Below, piece by piece: positions 1-6,161 of a stretch of DNA of 7,352 nt. Position numbers and translations under genes: made by a program. The notes beneath the pieces are model-generated. The model was not told the origin of the DNA. It saw only the letters and a program-made list of their open reading frames with translations, and did no database searches. Source of the DNA: Eubacterium sp. (lineage in GTDB: Bacteria > Bacillota > Clostridia > Oscillospirales > Acutalibacteraceae); NCBI GenBank assembly GCA_029052085.1, contig JAIDJS010000166.1:1-7352 (forward strand), in the 5' to 3' direction. Positions within the stretch are counted from its first letter, which is position 1, and every line of letters starts with the position of its first letter.

Positions 1-695
1 CTGCAACAACGAAAAAGCTGATTTCTTATGGTATTTATACAATTGGTGATCTTGCTGCGGCGGATAAAAGCTTCTTAACATCTGTTTTTGGAAAGAATGG
101 TGAAATACTTTACAGCTTTTCAAATGGGCTTGATACAACTCCGGTTCGGCATATTGATGATATTCAGGCCGTTAAAAGTGTAGGAAATTCAACTACTACG
201 CCCAGAGATATGGTAAATAACAGTGATGTTAAAACCGTATTTACAGTTTTGGGGGAAAGCGTTGCACGCCGTATGAGAGAAATTGGTGTAAAGGGGAAAA
301 CCATTACAATAACACTGCGTGATAAAAACCTTTATCATTTTACAAGGCAGGGGCAATTGCAGGCACATTCCGATGTTTCGTCTGAAATTATCAATGCGGC
401 AATGAAGCTTTTTCTTGAAAACTATAATTGGAAAAATCCACTGCGAAGTATCGGCATTACAGTGTCTGATTTTGATATTGATGAAGCTGTGCAGCTTGAT
501 TTGGTCCATTCGGTTGAGAAAAGAGAAAAGCTGGAAAGGCTTGAAAAGGCGATTGATGATGTAAGGCGAAGATTCGGAAGCTATTCGATTCAAAGGGCTT
601 CGCTTCTTGCAGATACAGGTCTGAGCCGTTTTGATCCTCATGATGATCATACGATTCATCCCATAGGATATTTTAAAGAATTTAAGGAAAGGTAG
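1..695 (+). CDS. dinB: DNA polymerase IV (Y-family), C-terminal part, 5' end cut by window
   Basis: Translesion DNA polymerase, low-fidelity copying past damaged template. In-frame codons begin at position 3 and give 230 residues before the TAG stop; the catalytic palm and fingers lie outside the window. Visible residues 1-20 (TTKKL..GIYTIGDLA) match the thumb helix-hairpin-helix. Residues 57-69 (VKSVGNSTTTPRD) are the hallmark linker into the little-finger domain, which runs to about residue 160. QLDLV at residues 164-168 (positions 492-506) sits where clostridial Pol IV proteins carry the sliding-clamp peptide QLSLF, followed by a charged helix (KREKLERLEKAIDDVRRRFG). The ATG at 210 is internal, because the conserved linker precedes it in the same frame. 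A short downstream gene follows after 10 bp. The family call is firm; whether it is Pol IV proper or a related Y-family subgroup cannot be settled without the N-terminus. Confidence 0.93.
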   Translation, partial: ATTKKLISYGIYTIGDLAAADKSFLTSVFGKNGEILYSFSNGLDTTPVRHIDDIQAVKSVGNSTTTPRDMVNNSDVKTVFTVLGESVARRMREIGVKGKTITITLRDKNLYHFTRQGQLQAHSDVSSEIINAAMKLFLENYNWKNPLRSIGITVSDFDIDEAVQLDLVHSVEKREKLERLEKAIDDVRRRFGSYSIQRASLLADTGLSRFDPHDDHTIHPIGYFKEFKER

Positions 696-705
696 ACGAT
701 AAACG

Positions 706-936
706 ATGAAAACTTATGTGGAGGTAACTGCTGTTTTTGATAAAGAGGGTGTAATAACCCCGATAGCGGTTAAAATGGATGATGAAAAATTTGAGGTAGA
801 CAGGGTTATGGATATCCGCCCTGCCGCTTCGCTTAAATCGGGCGGAGCGGGAATTCGCTATAAATGCAGAATAGAGGGCAGGGATACTTATCTTTTTCTT
901 GAGGAAACTCGATGGTTTTTGGAGCTTGTTGAGTAG
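706..936 (+). CDS. Small protein of unknown function, co-transcribed with dinB
   Basis: A 76-residue protein whose function I do not recognise. It starts 10 bp after the dinB stop; a ribosome site (AAGGAAAGG, 684-692) lies inside the end of dinB, so translation is probably coupled. The sequence alternates hydrophobic and polar residues in short runs (YVEVTAVF, ITPIAVKM, FEVDRVMDI, IRYKCRIEG, TYLFLEETRWFLELV), which suggests a small all-beta barrel of about five strands. A GGAGIRY turn is at residues 46-52. There is no signal peptide, membrane segment or metal motif, and only one cysteine (C54). The overall pattern (a V.RV strand, then a Y.C.I.GR..YLF strand, then a final RWFLE strand) is reminiscent of the small DUF6504 proteins found near mutasome or Y-family polymerase genes in actinobacteria, but that resemblance is from memory and weak. 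A role as accessory to DinB is inferred only from the gene order. It is likely a real gene because of its ribosome site, tight packing and protein-like composition. Confidence 0.8.
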   Translation: MKTYVEVTAVFDKEGVITPIAVKMDDEKFEVDRVMDIRPAASLKSGGAGIRYKCRIEGRDTYLFLEETRWFLELVE

Positions 937-957
937 TAATTTTGTTTAATAGTAATA

Positions 958-986
958 TTGCAAATGAAGCAGAAAAGTGATAAAAT
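958..986 (+). promoter_or_regulatory. Sigma-A-type promoter for the aminotransferase-transporter pair
   Basis: TTGCAA (958-963) and TAAAAT (981-986) are separated by exactly 17 bp, and a TG at 978-979 makes an extended -10. Transcription would start near 993, leaving a leader of about 27 nt that contains the GGAGG ribosome site (1007-1011). The site was found by eye and not tested. Confidence 0.7.
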
Positions 987-1019
987 ATCCCCATTAAATT
1001 TTTAACGGAGGATAATGAT

Positions 1020-2279
1020 ATGGCAAAACTTTATGTTGAAATGTCTGCCGAGGAATTAAAGGCAGAGCAGAAAGTTCTTGAAAATCGCTATAATGATTTC
1101 AAAGCAAAAAATTTAAAACTTGATATGAGCAGGGGTAAGCCGGGTGCGGATCAGCTTGATTTATCAGATGCTATGAATCATGTTGAAAGCTATGTATCTG
1201 ATGGTGTTGATATCAGAAACTATGGAATTATGGATGGTATTCCTAGCTGTAAAAAGCTTTTTGCCGATTTAATGGGCGTAGAATCAAAAAATGTAATTGT
1301 CGGTCCGAATGCAAGCTTAACGCTTATGTTTGATTATATCAGCCAGTGCTTTACACATGGTGTAGGCGATACGCCTTGGTGTAAGCTCGATGAGGTTAAA
1401 TTCCTTTGTCCTGTTCCGGGCTATGACCGTCATTTTACAATTCTTGAGCATTTCGGAATTAAAATGATTAATATTGAAATGAAAGCAGACGGACCTGATA
1501 TGGATGCTATTGAGGAATATATCAAGGACGAAAGCGTTAAAGGTATGTTCTGCGTTCCTAAGTATTCAAATCCGCAGGGTATTACCTTCAGTGATGATGT
1601 TGTTAAGCGTATTGCTGCATTAAAGCCTGCAGCTAAGGACTTCAGAATTATATGGGATAATGCTTATTGTATCCATGATTTGGATGATAACGGCGATGTG
1701 CTTCTTAATATTTTTGATGTGTTGCCTCAGTTTGGCAATGAGGATATGGTTATTGAGGTTTGCTCAACATCCAAGATTACTTTCCCGGGTGCCGGTGTTT
1801 CTGCTCTTATTGCAAGTGATAATAATATTGCCGCAATTAAAAAGCGTCTGAATGCACAGACAATCAGCTACGATAAAATGAACCAGCATCGCCATGTGGA
1901 ATTCTTTAAGAACGCAGACGGCGTAAAGGCTCATATGAAAAAGCATGCAGCTATTCTTAAGCCCAAGTTTGATATCGTTCTTAAGCACCTTGATGATGAG
2001 CTTTCAGGCAAGGGAATTGCACAATGGTTTAATCCGAAAGGCGGCTATTTTATCAGTTTGGATGTGATGAACGGCTGTGCAAAAAGAGTCGGCGAGCTGT
2101 GCAGGGAAGCAGGTGTTGTATTAACCTCTGTCGGTGCAACATATCCTTATGGTGTTGATGATAAAGACAGCAACATCCGTATTGCTCCAAGCTTTCCTCC
2201 TGTTGCAGAACTTGATCTTGCTGCAGAGCTTCTTTGCATCTGTGTTCAGCTTGCATGTATTGAAAAGCTTATCGGTTAA
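1020..2279 (+). CDS. PLP-dependent class I aminotransferase, AspT type (probable aspartate aminotransferase)
   Basis: Cytosolic fold-type I transaminase moving an amino group between an amino acid, probably aspartate or glutamate, and a 2-oxo acid. The 419 residues resemble the atypical aspartate aminotransferase family known from Corynebacterium AspT (PF12897), including the N-terminal LDMSRGKPGADQLDLS (34-49). Expected active-site residues are visible: GPNAS (95-99) for the phosphate of PLP, Y135 in PGYDRH as the ring-stacking aromatic, N184 in SNPQG, D213 and Y216 in WDNAY, the Schiff-base lysine K252 in STSK, and R387 in NIRIAP for the substrate carboxylate. The start is supported by GGAGG at 1007-1011, 8 nt upstream, and by the promoter before it. 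It is followed after 3 bp by a transporter gene. The substrate is inferred from the family; a few related enzymes act on other amino acids. No residue is missing. Confidence 0.9.
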   Translation: MAKLYVEMSAEELKAEQKVLENRYNDFKAKNLKLDMSRGKPGADQLDLSDAMNHVESYVSDGVDIRNYGIMDGIPSCKKLFADLMGVESKNVIVGPNASLTLMFDYISQCFTHGVGDTPWCKLDEVKFLCPVPGYDRHFTILEHFGIKMINIEMKADGPDMDAIEEYIKDESVKGMFCVPKYSNPQGITFSDDVVKRIAALKPAAKDFRIIWDNAYCIHDLDDNGDVLLNIFDVLPQFGNEDMVIEVCSTSKITFPGAGVSALIASDNNIAAIKKRLNAQTISYDKMNQHRHVEFFKNADGVKAHMKKHAAILKPKFDIVLKHLDDELSGKGIAQWFNPKGGYFISLDVMNGCAKRVGELCREAGVVLTSVGATYPYGVDDKDSNIRIAPSFPPVAELDLAAELLCICVQLACIEKLIG

Positions 2280-2282
2280 TTT

Positions 2283-3167
2283 ATGAAAAATCAAATCAGT
2301 AATAAGACCAAGGGCGTAATTTACATTCTGCTTTCGGCCGTCTGTTTTACAGGTATGAATACTTTTGTAAGGCTTGCCGGCGATGTTCCGACCTTTCAGA
2401 AGGTGTTTTTCAGAAATTTTGTTGCAATGTTTTTTGCGCTTTTTGCCCTTATCAAAGCAGGAGAAAGCATAAAGCCTGCAAAAGGCTGCTTAAGATACCA
2501 TATACTTCGCTCTGTTATAGGGCTTGCCGGTGTTTTTGGGAATTTTTATGCAATTGATAAAATAGAGCTTTCCGATGCTTCTATGCTGAATAAAATGAGC
2601 CCTTTTTTTGCACTGATTTTTTCTGCTTTATTTATTAAAGAAAAAGTAAAGCCTAAGCAGGCAATAGCTATTGCCGTTGCTTTCATAGGCTCCTTGTTTA
2701 TAATAAAACCAACCTTTGGAAATGAAAATCTCATTGCTTCAATGGCGGGCTTTATCGGAGGTATGTGTGCCGGTGCGGCGTATACCTGTGTTCGTAAGCT
2801 TGGAATTATGGGCGAAAACGGTAAGCTGATTGTTTTCATTTTTTCTGCCTTTTCAAGTCTGGTAACAGCGCCGTATCTTATTTTTGATTATCATCCTATG
2901 ACGCTTTGGCAGTGGGCTGCGCTTCTTATGGCAGGTCTTTGTGCTGCGGGAGGGCAGTTTTCCATTACTGCCGCATATACACATGCACCAAGCCGGGAAA
3001 TTTCTGTTTACGATTATTCCCAGGTGGTTTTTGCTGCAATCGTTGGCTTTTTTGCATTTGGTGATATTCCTGATTTGTGGTCTTTTGTGGGTTACTTTGT
3101 TATCTGTGCAATGGCAGTATGGATGTTCTTATACAACAACAGGAATGCGCTTCATAAAAAGGCTTGA
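2283..3167 (+). CDS. EamA/DMT-family membrane transporter
   Basis: A 294-residue integral membrane protein of the drug/metabolite transporter superfamily, with two tandem EamA repeats and about ten helices, roughly at residues 11-29, 42-59, 72-91, 98-118, 126-141, 150-168, 182-202, 209-230, 243-259 and 264-284. Marks of the family are the RNF in helix 2 (44-46), the short helix 4 ending in FIKEKVKPKQ (117-126), and the second-repeat segment with AAYTHAPSREISVYDYSQ (230-247) before helix 9. Such proteins usually export or import small metabolites; the substrate cannot be read from sequence. The ATG lies 3 bp after the aminotransferase stop and has no good ribosome site, so its translation is probably coupled to that gene. 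An amino-acid-related substrate is a guess from that pairing. No terminator is visible after the stop. Confidence 0.9.
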   Translation: MKNQISNKTKGVIYILLSAVCFTGMNTFVRLAGDVPTFQKVFFRNFVAMFFALFALIKAGESIKPAKGCLRYHILRSVIGLAGVFGNFYAIDKIELSDASMLNKMSPFFALIFSALFIKEKVKPKQAIAIAVAFIGSLFIIKPTFGNENLIASMAGFIGGMCAGAAYTCVRKLGIMGENGKLIVFIFSAFSSLVTAPYLIFDYHPMTLWQWAALLMAGLCAAGGQFSITAAYTHAPSREISVYDYSQVVFAAIVGFFAFGDIPDLWSFVGYFVICAMAVWMFLYNNRNALHKKA

Positions 3168-3170
3168 TTT

Positions 3171-3186
3171 TCTCAATATATTGTGT
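3171..3186. promoter_or_regulatory. NrdR box 1 (candidate operator)
   Basis: TCTCAATATATTGTGT matches the published NrdR-box consensus ACACwATATATwGTGT at 14 of 16 positions, with the right half perfect and the inner ten bases (CAATATATTG) fully palindromic. It lies just upstream of the nrdR -35 element. It belongs to a direct repeat: 3169-3185 and 3205-3221 agree at 16 of 17 bases. Confidence 0.75.
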
Positions 3187-3199
3187 AAAGTAAAAACAC

Positions 3200-3228
3200 T
3201 TGCATTTCTCTATATATTGTGCTACAAT
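3200..3228 (+). promoter_or_regulatory. nrdR promoter
   Basis: TTGCAT (3200-3205) and TACAAT (3223-3228) are spaced by 17 bp, with TGC directly before the -10 (extended -10). The predicted start near 3235 gives a leader of about 29 nt. The whole spacer between -35 and -10 is filled by NrdR box 2, so bound NrdR should block RNA polymerase. Confidence 0.75.
3207..3222. promoter_or_regulatory. NrdR box 2 (candidate operator inside promoter spacer)
   Basis: TCTCTATATATTGTGC matches the NrdR-box consensus at 13 of 16 positions. It starts one base after the -35 element and ends one base before the -10 element. Its centre is 36 bp from that of box 1; tandem NrdR boxes are usually reported about 31-32 bp apart, near three helical turns. 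Confidence 0.7.
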
Positions 3229-3263
3229 GTATATGATGAGAAATCTTGAAGGGGGTTTTTATT

Positions 3264-3707
3264 ATGAGATGTCCGTTTTGCGGATATGAAGAAAGCAAGG
3301 TTATTGATTCTCGTCCTACGGATGAGAATGAACGTATTCGCCGCCGCAGAGAATGTATTCAATGCTCTAAGCGCTTTACAACCTATGAAACGATAGAGGA
3401 TGTTCCTATTCTTGTTATTAAAAAGGACAGAAGCAGGGAAGTGTTTGATCGTACAAAGGTTTTAAAGGGTATGCTGCGTGCGTGTGAAAAAAGGCCTGTT
3501 AATGTTGCCGAACTGGAACATGCAATTTCAGAAATAGAAACTACTCTTCAAAGCGCAGCCGACAGAGAGGTTACAAGCGTTCGCATCGGCGAGCTTATTA
3601 TGGAAAAGCTTCGTGAAATAGACGAGGTTGCTTATGTTCGCTTTGCTTCCGTTTATAAGGAATTTGATTCCGCATCTTCATTTATTGAGGAAATATCAAA
3701 GCTCTGA
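3264..3707 (+). CDS. nrdR: Transcriptional repressor NrdR
   Basis: Nucleotide-sensing repressor of ribonucleotide reductase genes. The 147 residues have the standard length and layout: a zinc ribbon with C3, C6, C31 and C34 (RCPFCGYEESKVIDSR at the front, ECIQCSKRFTTYE at the back), then an ATP-cone from about residue 47 to 137 beginning VPILVIKKD and containing REVFDRTKV and the late YVRFASVYKEF. Binding of dATP or ATP in the cone sets the oligomeric state and DNA binding. I chose ATG 3264 because GGGGG at 3251-3255 sits 8 nt upstream; the in-frame TTG at 3246 overlaps that ribosome site and would add six residues not seen in the family. The gene has its own promoter with two NrdR-box-like sites, which suggests autoregulation, and its own terminator. 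No reductase gene is in the window, so its main targets are elsewhere. Confidence 0.97.
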   Translation: MRCPFCGYEESKVIDSRPTDENERIRRRRECIQCSKRFTTYETIEDVPILVIKKDRSREVFDRTKVLKGMLRACEKRPVNVAELEHAISEIETTLQSAADREVTSVRIGELIMEKLREIDEVAYVRFASVYKEFDSASSFIEEISKL

Positions 3708-3714
3708 ATAGATT

Positions 3715-3744
3715 AAACCGAAAGGTCAAGGCCTTTCGGTTTTT
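3715..3744 (+). terminator. Rho-independent terminator of nrdR
   Basis: An 11-bp perfect stem (3715-3725 pairing with 3732-3742) closes a 6-nt loop, and the T run 3740-3744 follows. It begins 8 bp after the nrdR stop. A-T pairs at the base of the stem may let it work weakly in the other direction too. Confidence 0.9.
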
Positions 3745-3750
3745 GTATAC

Positions 3751-3780
3751 AAAAAAAGCAGTGTTAACAACACTGCTTTT
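3751..3780 (-). terminator. Rho-independent terminator of the glycosyltransferase gene
   Basis: A 12-bp perfect stem (3754-3765 with 3769-3780) and a 3-nt loop. Read on the minus strand it is followed by a run of seven T (3757 down to 3751). Its first bases overlap the stop codon of the minus-strand gene (3781-3779) by two. On the plus strand it also ends in TTTT, so it can back up the nrdR terminator. Confidence 0.88.
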
Positions 3781-4978
3781 AATATTTATATTCCTCATTG
3801 CTGTGGTTATCGGAAAAGAATTTGTTGATAACAACTTCATATCGCTCAAATGCTTTTTTTACAGCTTCTTCCCAGCTGATATAAATTGTATTCTGTGCCT
3901 CTTTTCCTACATTTCTCAGAAGTGCTTTGTTGTCCATAATTTCCAACAGCTTATCGGCAATGCTCTGCGAATTTTCCTGACAGAAAAATCCGGTTTTTCC
4001 ATTTTCAATGCCTTCTGCTGCACATGAATTTTCAACAAGCAAGGCGGGTGTTCCGCAGGATGCTGCTTCACGCACAACTAGTCCGTTTGTGTCAAAGGTA
4101 GATGGAAAAATAAGCAGGTCAGATGCTGCGTAATACTGCTGTATCAGCTCTCTGTTGAGTATTTTTCCCGTCCAGATAATTTTGTCGGAAATGCCAAGAA
4201 GCTTGTATCTCAGCTTTATTGCCTTTTCGTCGGCACCAAAACCCAGCATAATAAGTCTGAAATCCTTTCCGCTGTCTTTAAGGATTTTGCATGCCTCAAG
4301 AATAAACTGAATGTTTTTGTACCAAATCATACGTCCTGTATAAATAAAAACAGGAACATCCTTCGGAATAGAATGCTTTTCCTTTATTTTATCAATTACA
4401 TCCTGCGGTATTTCAGCTTTGGGCATATCGCATCCGTTGGGCATAATAATATAATCGCCTGTATACCCTATATTTCTAAGGCTTTCTGCCGAGCCCTCGC
4501 TTGTTACCCAAACCTCATCTGCTGCTTCAATATTTCTTCTGATAAAGCGTTTTGCAAAAGCCTTGGCTTTTTTTGTCGGAACTCTTTTATCTATATCATA
4601 TTCGTATTTTGTGTGGTATGTAAGAACGGTAGGTATTCTTTTCTTCCGGTTAACAAGCCTGAAAAAATAGCTTGTGGCAAGCGGAGCGTGGCTGTGCAGC
4701 AAATCGAAATCACGGTTTATAATATCATAGCTTAAAGATTCTTTAAAAGGCCATCCGATGCTGTATCCCTCTTTGCTCGGCACCCACCAGCTTTTGTATC
4801 TGAAAATCTCATACGGATATTTTTTGTCCTGATGATTTGGATTTTTAGGTGTAATAATAACTGCTTCGCAGTGATGCTTGTTTAAAACGTCTGCATAGCT
4901 TTGCGCAACGTTGCTTATTCCGTCCGTAGTAGGCGGAAAAGCATCGGTTCCTACTGCAATTTTGTATCTTTTTTCCAT
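3779..4978 (-). CDS. GT4 family glycosyltransferase (GT-B fold)
   Basis: Predicted cytosolic or membrane-peripheral enzyme that transfers a sugar from a nucleotide donor to an unknown acceptor. The 399 residues show the two Rossmann halves of a GT-B fold: residues 1-175 with DAFPPTTDGISNVA (12-25) and the catalytic-region histidine in HSHAPL (95-100); residues 205-385 with YTGRMIWYKN (213-222), whose R216 and K221 should hold the donor phosphates, and the C-terminal FDTNGLVVREAASCGTP (295-311). In the usual E-x7-E motif the first position is D296 and the second E304. Related proteins include bacterial diacylglycerol glucosyltransferases, so a glycolipid or envelope role is plausible but unproven. 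The start at 4978 has GAGGG 6 nt upstream (4989-4985) and a promoter before it; an in-frame extension to 5098 would add 40 residues reaching through that promoter and is rejected. The gene converges on nrdR and is monocistronic as far as can be seen. Confidence 0.9.
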   Translation of the reverse strand: MEKRYKIAVGTDAFPPTTDGISNVAQSYADVLNKHHCEAVIITPKNPNHQDKKYPYEIFRYKSWWVPSKEGYSIGWPFKESLSYDIINRDFDLLHSHAPLATSYFFRLVNRKKRIPTVLTYHTKYEYDIDKRVPTKKAKAFAKRFIRRNIEAADEVWVTSEGSAESLRNIGYTGDYIIMPNGCDMPKAEIPQDVIDKIKEKHSIPKDVPVFIYTGRMIWYKNIQFILEACKILKDSGKDFRLIMLGFGADEKAIKLRYKLLGISDKIIWTGKILNRELIQQYYAASDLLIFPSTFDTNGLVVREAASCGTPALLVENSCAAEGIENGKTGFFCQENSQSIADKLLEIMDNKALLRNVGKEAQNTIYISWEEAVKKAFERYEVVINKFFSDNHSNEEYKY

Positions 4979-5013
4979 AAATTTCCCTCGGAAAGTGTAA
5001 TAATTCATTCTAA

Positions 5014-5042
5014 TATATAGCATATTTTTCGTCTGTTGTAAA
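5014..5042 (-). promoter_or_regulatory. Promoter of the glycosyltransferase gene
   Basis: On the minus strand TTTACA (5042-5037) and TATATA (5019-5014) are spaced by 17 bp, with TGC before the -10. Transcription would start near 5007, about 29 nt before the ATG at 4978. This promoter lies inside the longer in-frame extension of the gene and so supports the shorter start. Confidence 0.65.
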
Positions 5043-5092
5043 TCATTAGCCGAAATATTCATAATAAGTTTATAAAAACTGTCTTTTAAATA

Positions 5093-5122
5093 TTGCAATT
5101 CGCTATTAATTTATTATATAAT
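5093..5122 (+). promoter_or_regulatory. Promoter of the hprK-glucokinase-murB operon
   Basis: TTGCAA (5093-5098) and a perfect TATAAT (5117-5122) are spaced by 18 bp. Transcription would start near 5129, leaving a leader of about 23 nt that holds the AGGAGG ribosome site (5139-5144). The -35 is about 50 bp from the -35 of the divergent glycosyltransferase promoter. I saw no clear catabolite-responsive element here. Confidence 0.7.
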
Positions 5123-5151
5123 AAAACTGTATAATTTTAGGAGGTAATGAA

Positions 5152-6117
5152 ATGGATGCAGGTTATTCCGTTTCTCTTCAGAAGATAATAGATTCGCATT
5201 CTCTTGAAATAATTTATCTTCCAAAAGCTGCAAACGATATTTTAATAACAACCAATGAAATAAACCGTCCGGGTATAGTGCTTACAGGCTATACGGATTA
5301 TTTTGACTCCTTACGGATTCAGATTTTAGGTTGGACCGAAATCGGATTTCTTCAGAAAATGGATAAGGAAGAACGGCAAAAGGCTCTGGGCTATTGGCTT
5401 GCCCTTCATCCTGCTGCTGCGGTTATAACAAGAGGTCTTGAAATTCCCGATTACTTTATTAAGGCCTGTGAAGAATATAAAGTGCCGCTTCTTCGCACCC
5501 AGGAGGAAACCTCTCCGTTTTTGGCAACGCTTATCCAATATCTTAACACAAGCCTTGCCCCGAGAATTACAAGGCACGGCGTTTTCTGTGAGGTATACGG
5601 AGAAGGTGTTCTTATTCTTGGTGAAAGCGGAGCCGGTAAATCGGAAACGGCTGTAGAGCTTATTAAAAGAGGTCATCGCTTTATTGCTGATGATGCTGTT
5701 GAAATCAGAAAAATTGATGATCATACGTTAATCGGATCATCGCCAAATAATATAAGGCATTTCATAGAACTGCGCGGTATCGGTATGATAAATGCACGCC
5801 GCCTTTTCGGTATGGGTGCCGTCAAAGTATCTGAAAAAATCAATATGGTTATTCAGCTTGAACCGTGGGATTCAACAAAGGCTTATGACAGGCTTGGTCT
5901 TGATGATACATATACCAAAATTCTTGATGTTAAGGTTCCTGTTTTAACGATTCCTGTTAATCCGGGCAGAAACCTTGCTATTATTATTGAAACGGCTGCT
6001 ATGAATAACCGCCAGAAAAAAATGGGATATAATGCGGCAAGGGAGCTTATGGTCGGTCTTGGCATGGAAGATATAAAGCCGGGAGAAACCGAACTGGAAA
6101 TATGGAAGAATTCCTGA
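5152..6117 (+). CDS. hprK: HPr kinase/phosphorylase
   Basis: Bifunctional enzyme that phosphorylates and dephosphorylates the phosphocarrier HPr on its regulatory serine (Ser46); in Firmicutes P-Ser-HPr acts with CcpA in carbon catabolite repression and lowers sugar uptake by the phosphotransferase system. The 321 residues are of normal length. Residues 1-130 are the N-terminal domain. The catalytic domain follows, with the family histidine H142 in RHGVF, the Walker A loop GESGAGKS (157-164), the acidic pair D180-D181, the signature IELRGIGMIN (205-214), and the C-terminal loop PVNPGRNLAIIIETAAMN (268-285) that couples the kinase and phosphorylase activities. The start has a perfect AGGAGG 7 nt upstream. 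The gene heads an apparent operon with glucokinase and murB. HPr itself and CcpA are not in the window. All key residues are present. Confidence 0.97.
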   Translation: MDAGYSVSLQKIIDSHSLEIIYLPKAANDILITTNEINRPGIVLTGYTDYFDSLRIQILGWTEIGFLQKMDKEERQKALGYWLALHPAAAVITRGLEIPDYFIKACEEYKVPLLRTQEETSPFLATLIQYLNTSLAPRITRHGVFCEVYGEGVLILGESGAGKSETAVELIKRGHRFIADDAVEIRKIDDHTLIGSSPNNIRHFIELRGIGMINARRLFGMGAVKVSEKINMVIQLEPWDSTKAYDRLGLDDTYTKILDVKVPVLTIPVNPGRNLAIIIETAAMNNRQKKMGYNAARELMVGLGMEDIKPGETELEIWKNS

Positions 6118-6161
6118 TTTGCCGGTAAATAAAATATTTTAGAAAATAAAGGAGAAAATTT

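Noticed and set aside
641..653. 13-base match TGATGATCATACG also found at 5715-5727
   Set aside because: Both copies encode Asp-Asp-His-Thr in unrelated genes (dinB and hprK); short, coding and most likely chance.
189..659. Minus-strand open frame opposite dinB
   Set aside because: Its protein has no recognisable pattern and the opposite strand encodes clear Pol IV motifs; it is a shadow.
937..957. Terminator after the 76-residue gene
   Set aside because: No hairpin with a T run is visible; some read-through into the aminotransferase transcript is possible.
3246..3263. nrdR start at TTG 3246
   Set aside because: It overlaps the GGGGG ribosome site used by ATG 3264 and adds six residues before the conserved MRCPFCG start.
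3743..4027. Plus-strand open frame across the terminators and the end of the glycosyltransferase gene
   Set aside because: It runs through a hairpin terminator and antisense to conserved coding sequence, with no ribosome site.
5010..5022. Possible NrdR box in the glycosyltransferase promoter (taatatata core)
   Set aside because: Only the AT-rich core matches; the outer CAC and GTG bases are absent, and it is explained by the -10 element.
4979..5098. N-terminal extension of the glycosyltransferase up to an ATG at 5098
   Set aside because: It would add 40 residues without similarity to the family, has no ribosome site that I can see, and runs through the promoter at 5014-5042. The ATG at 4978 has GAGGG at proper distance.
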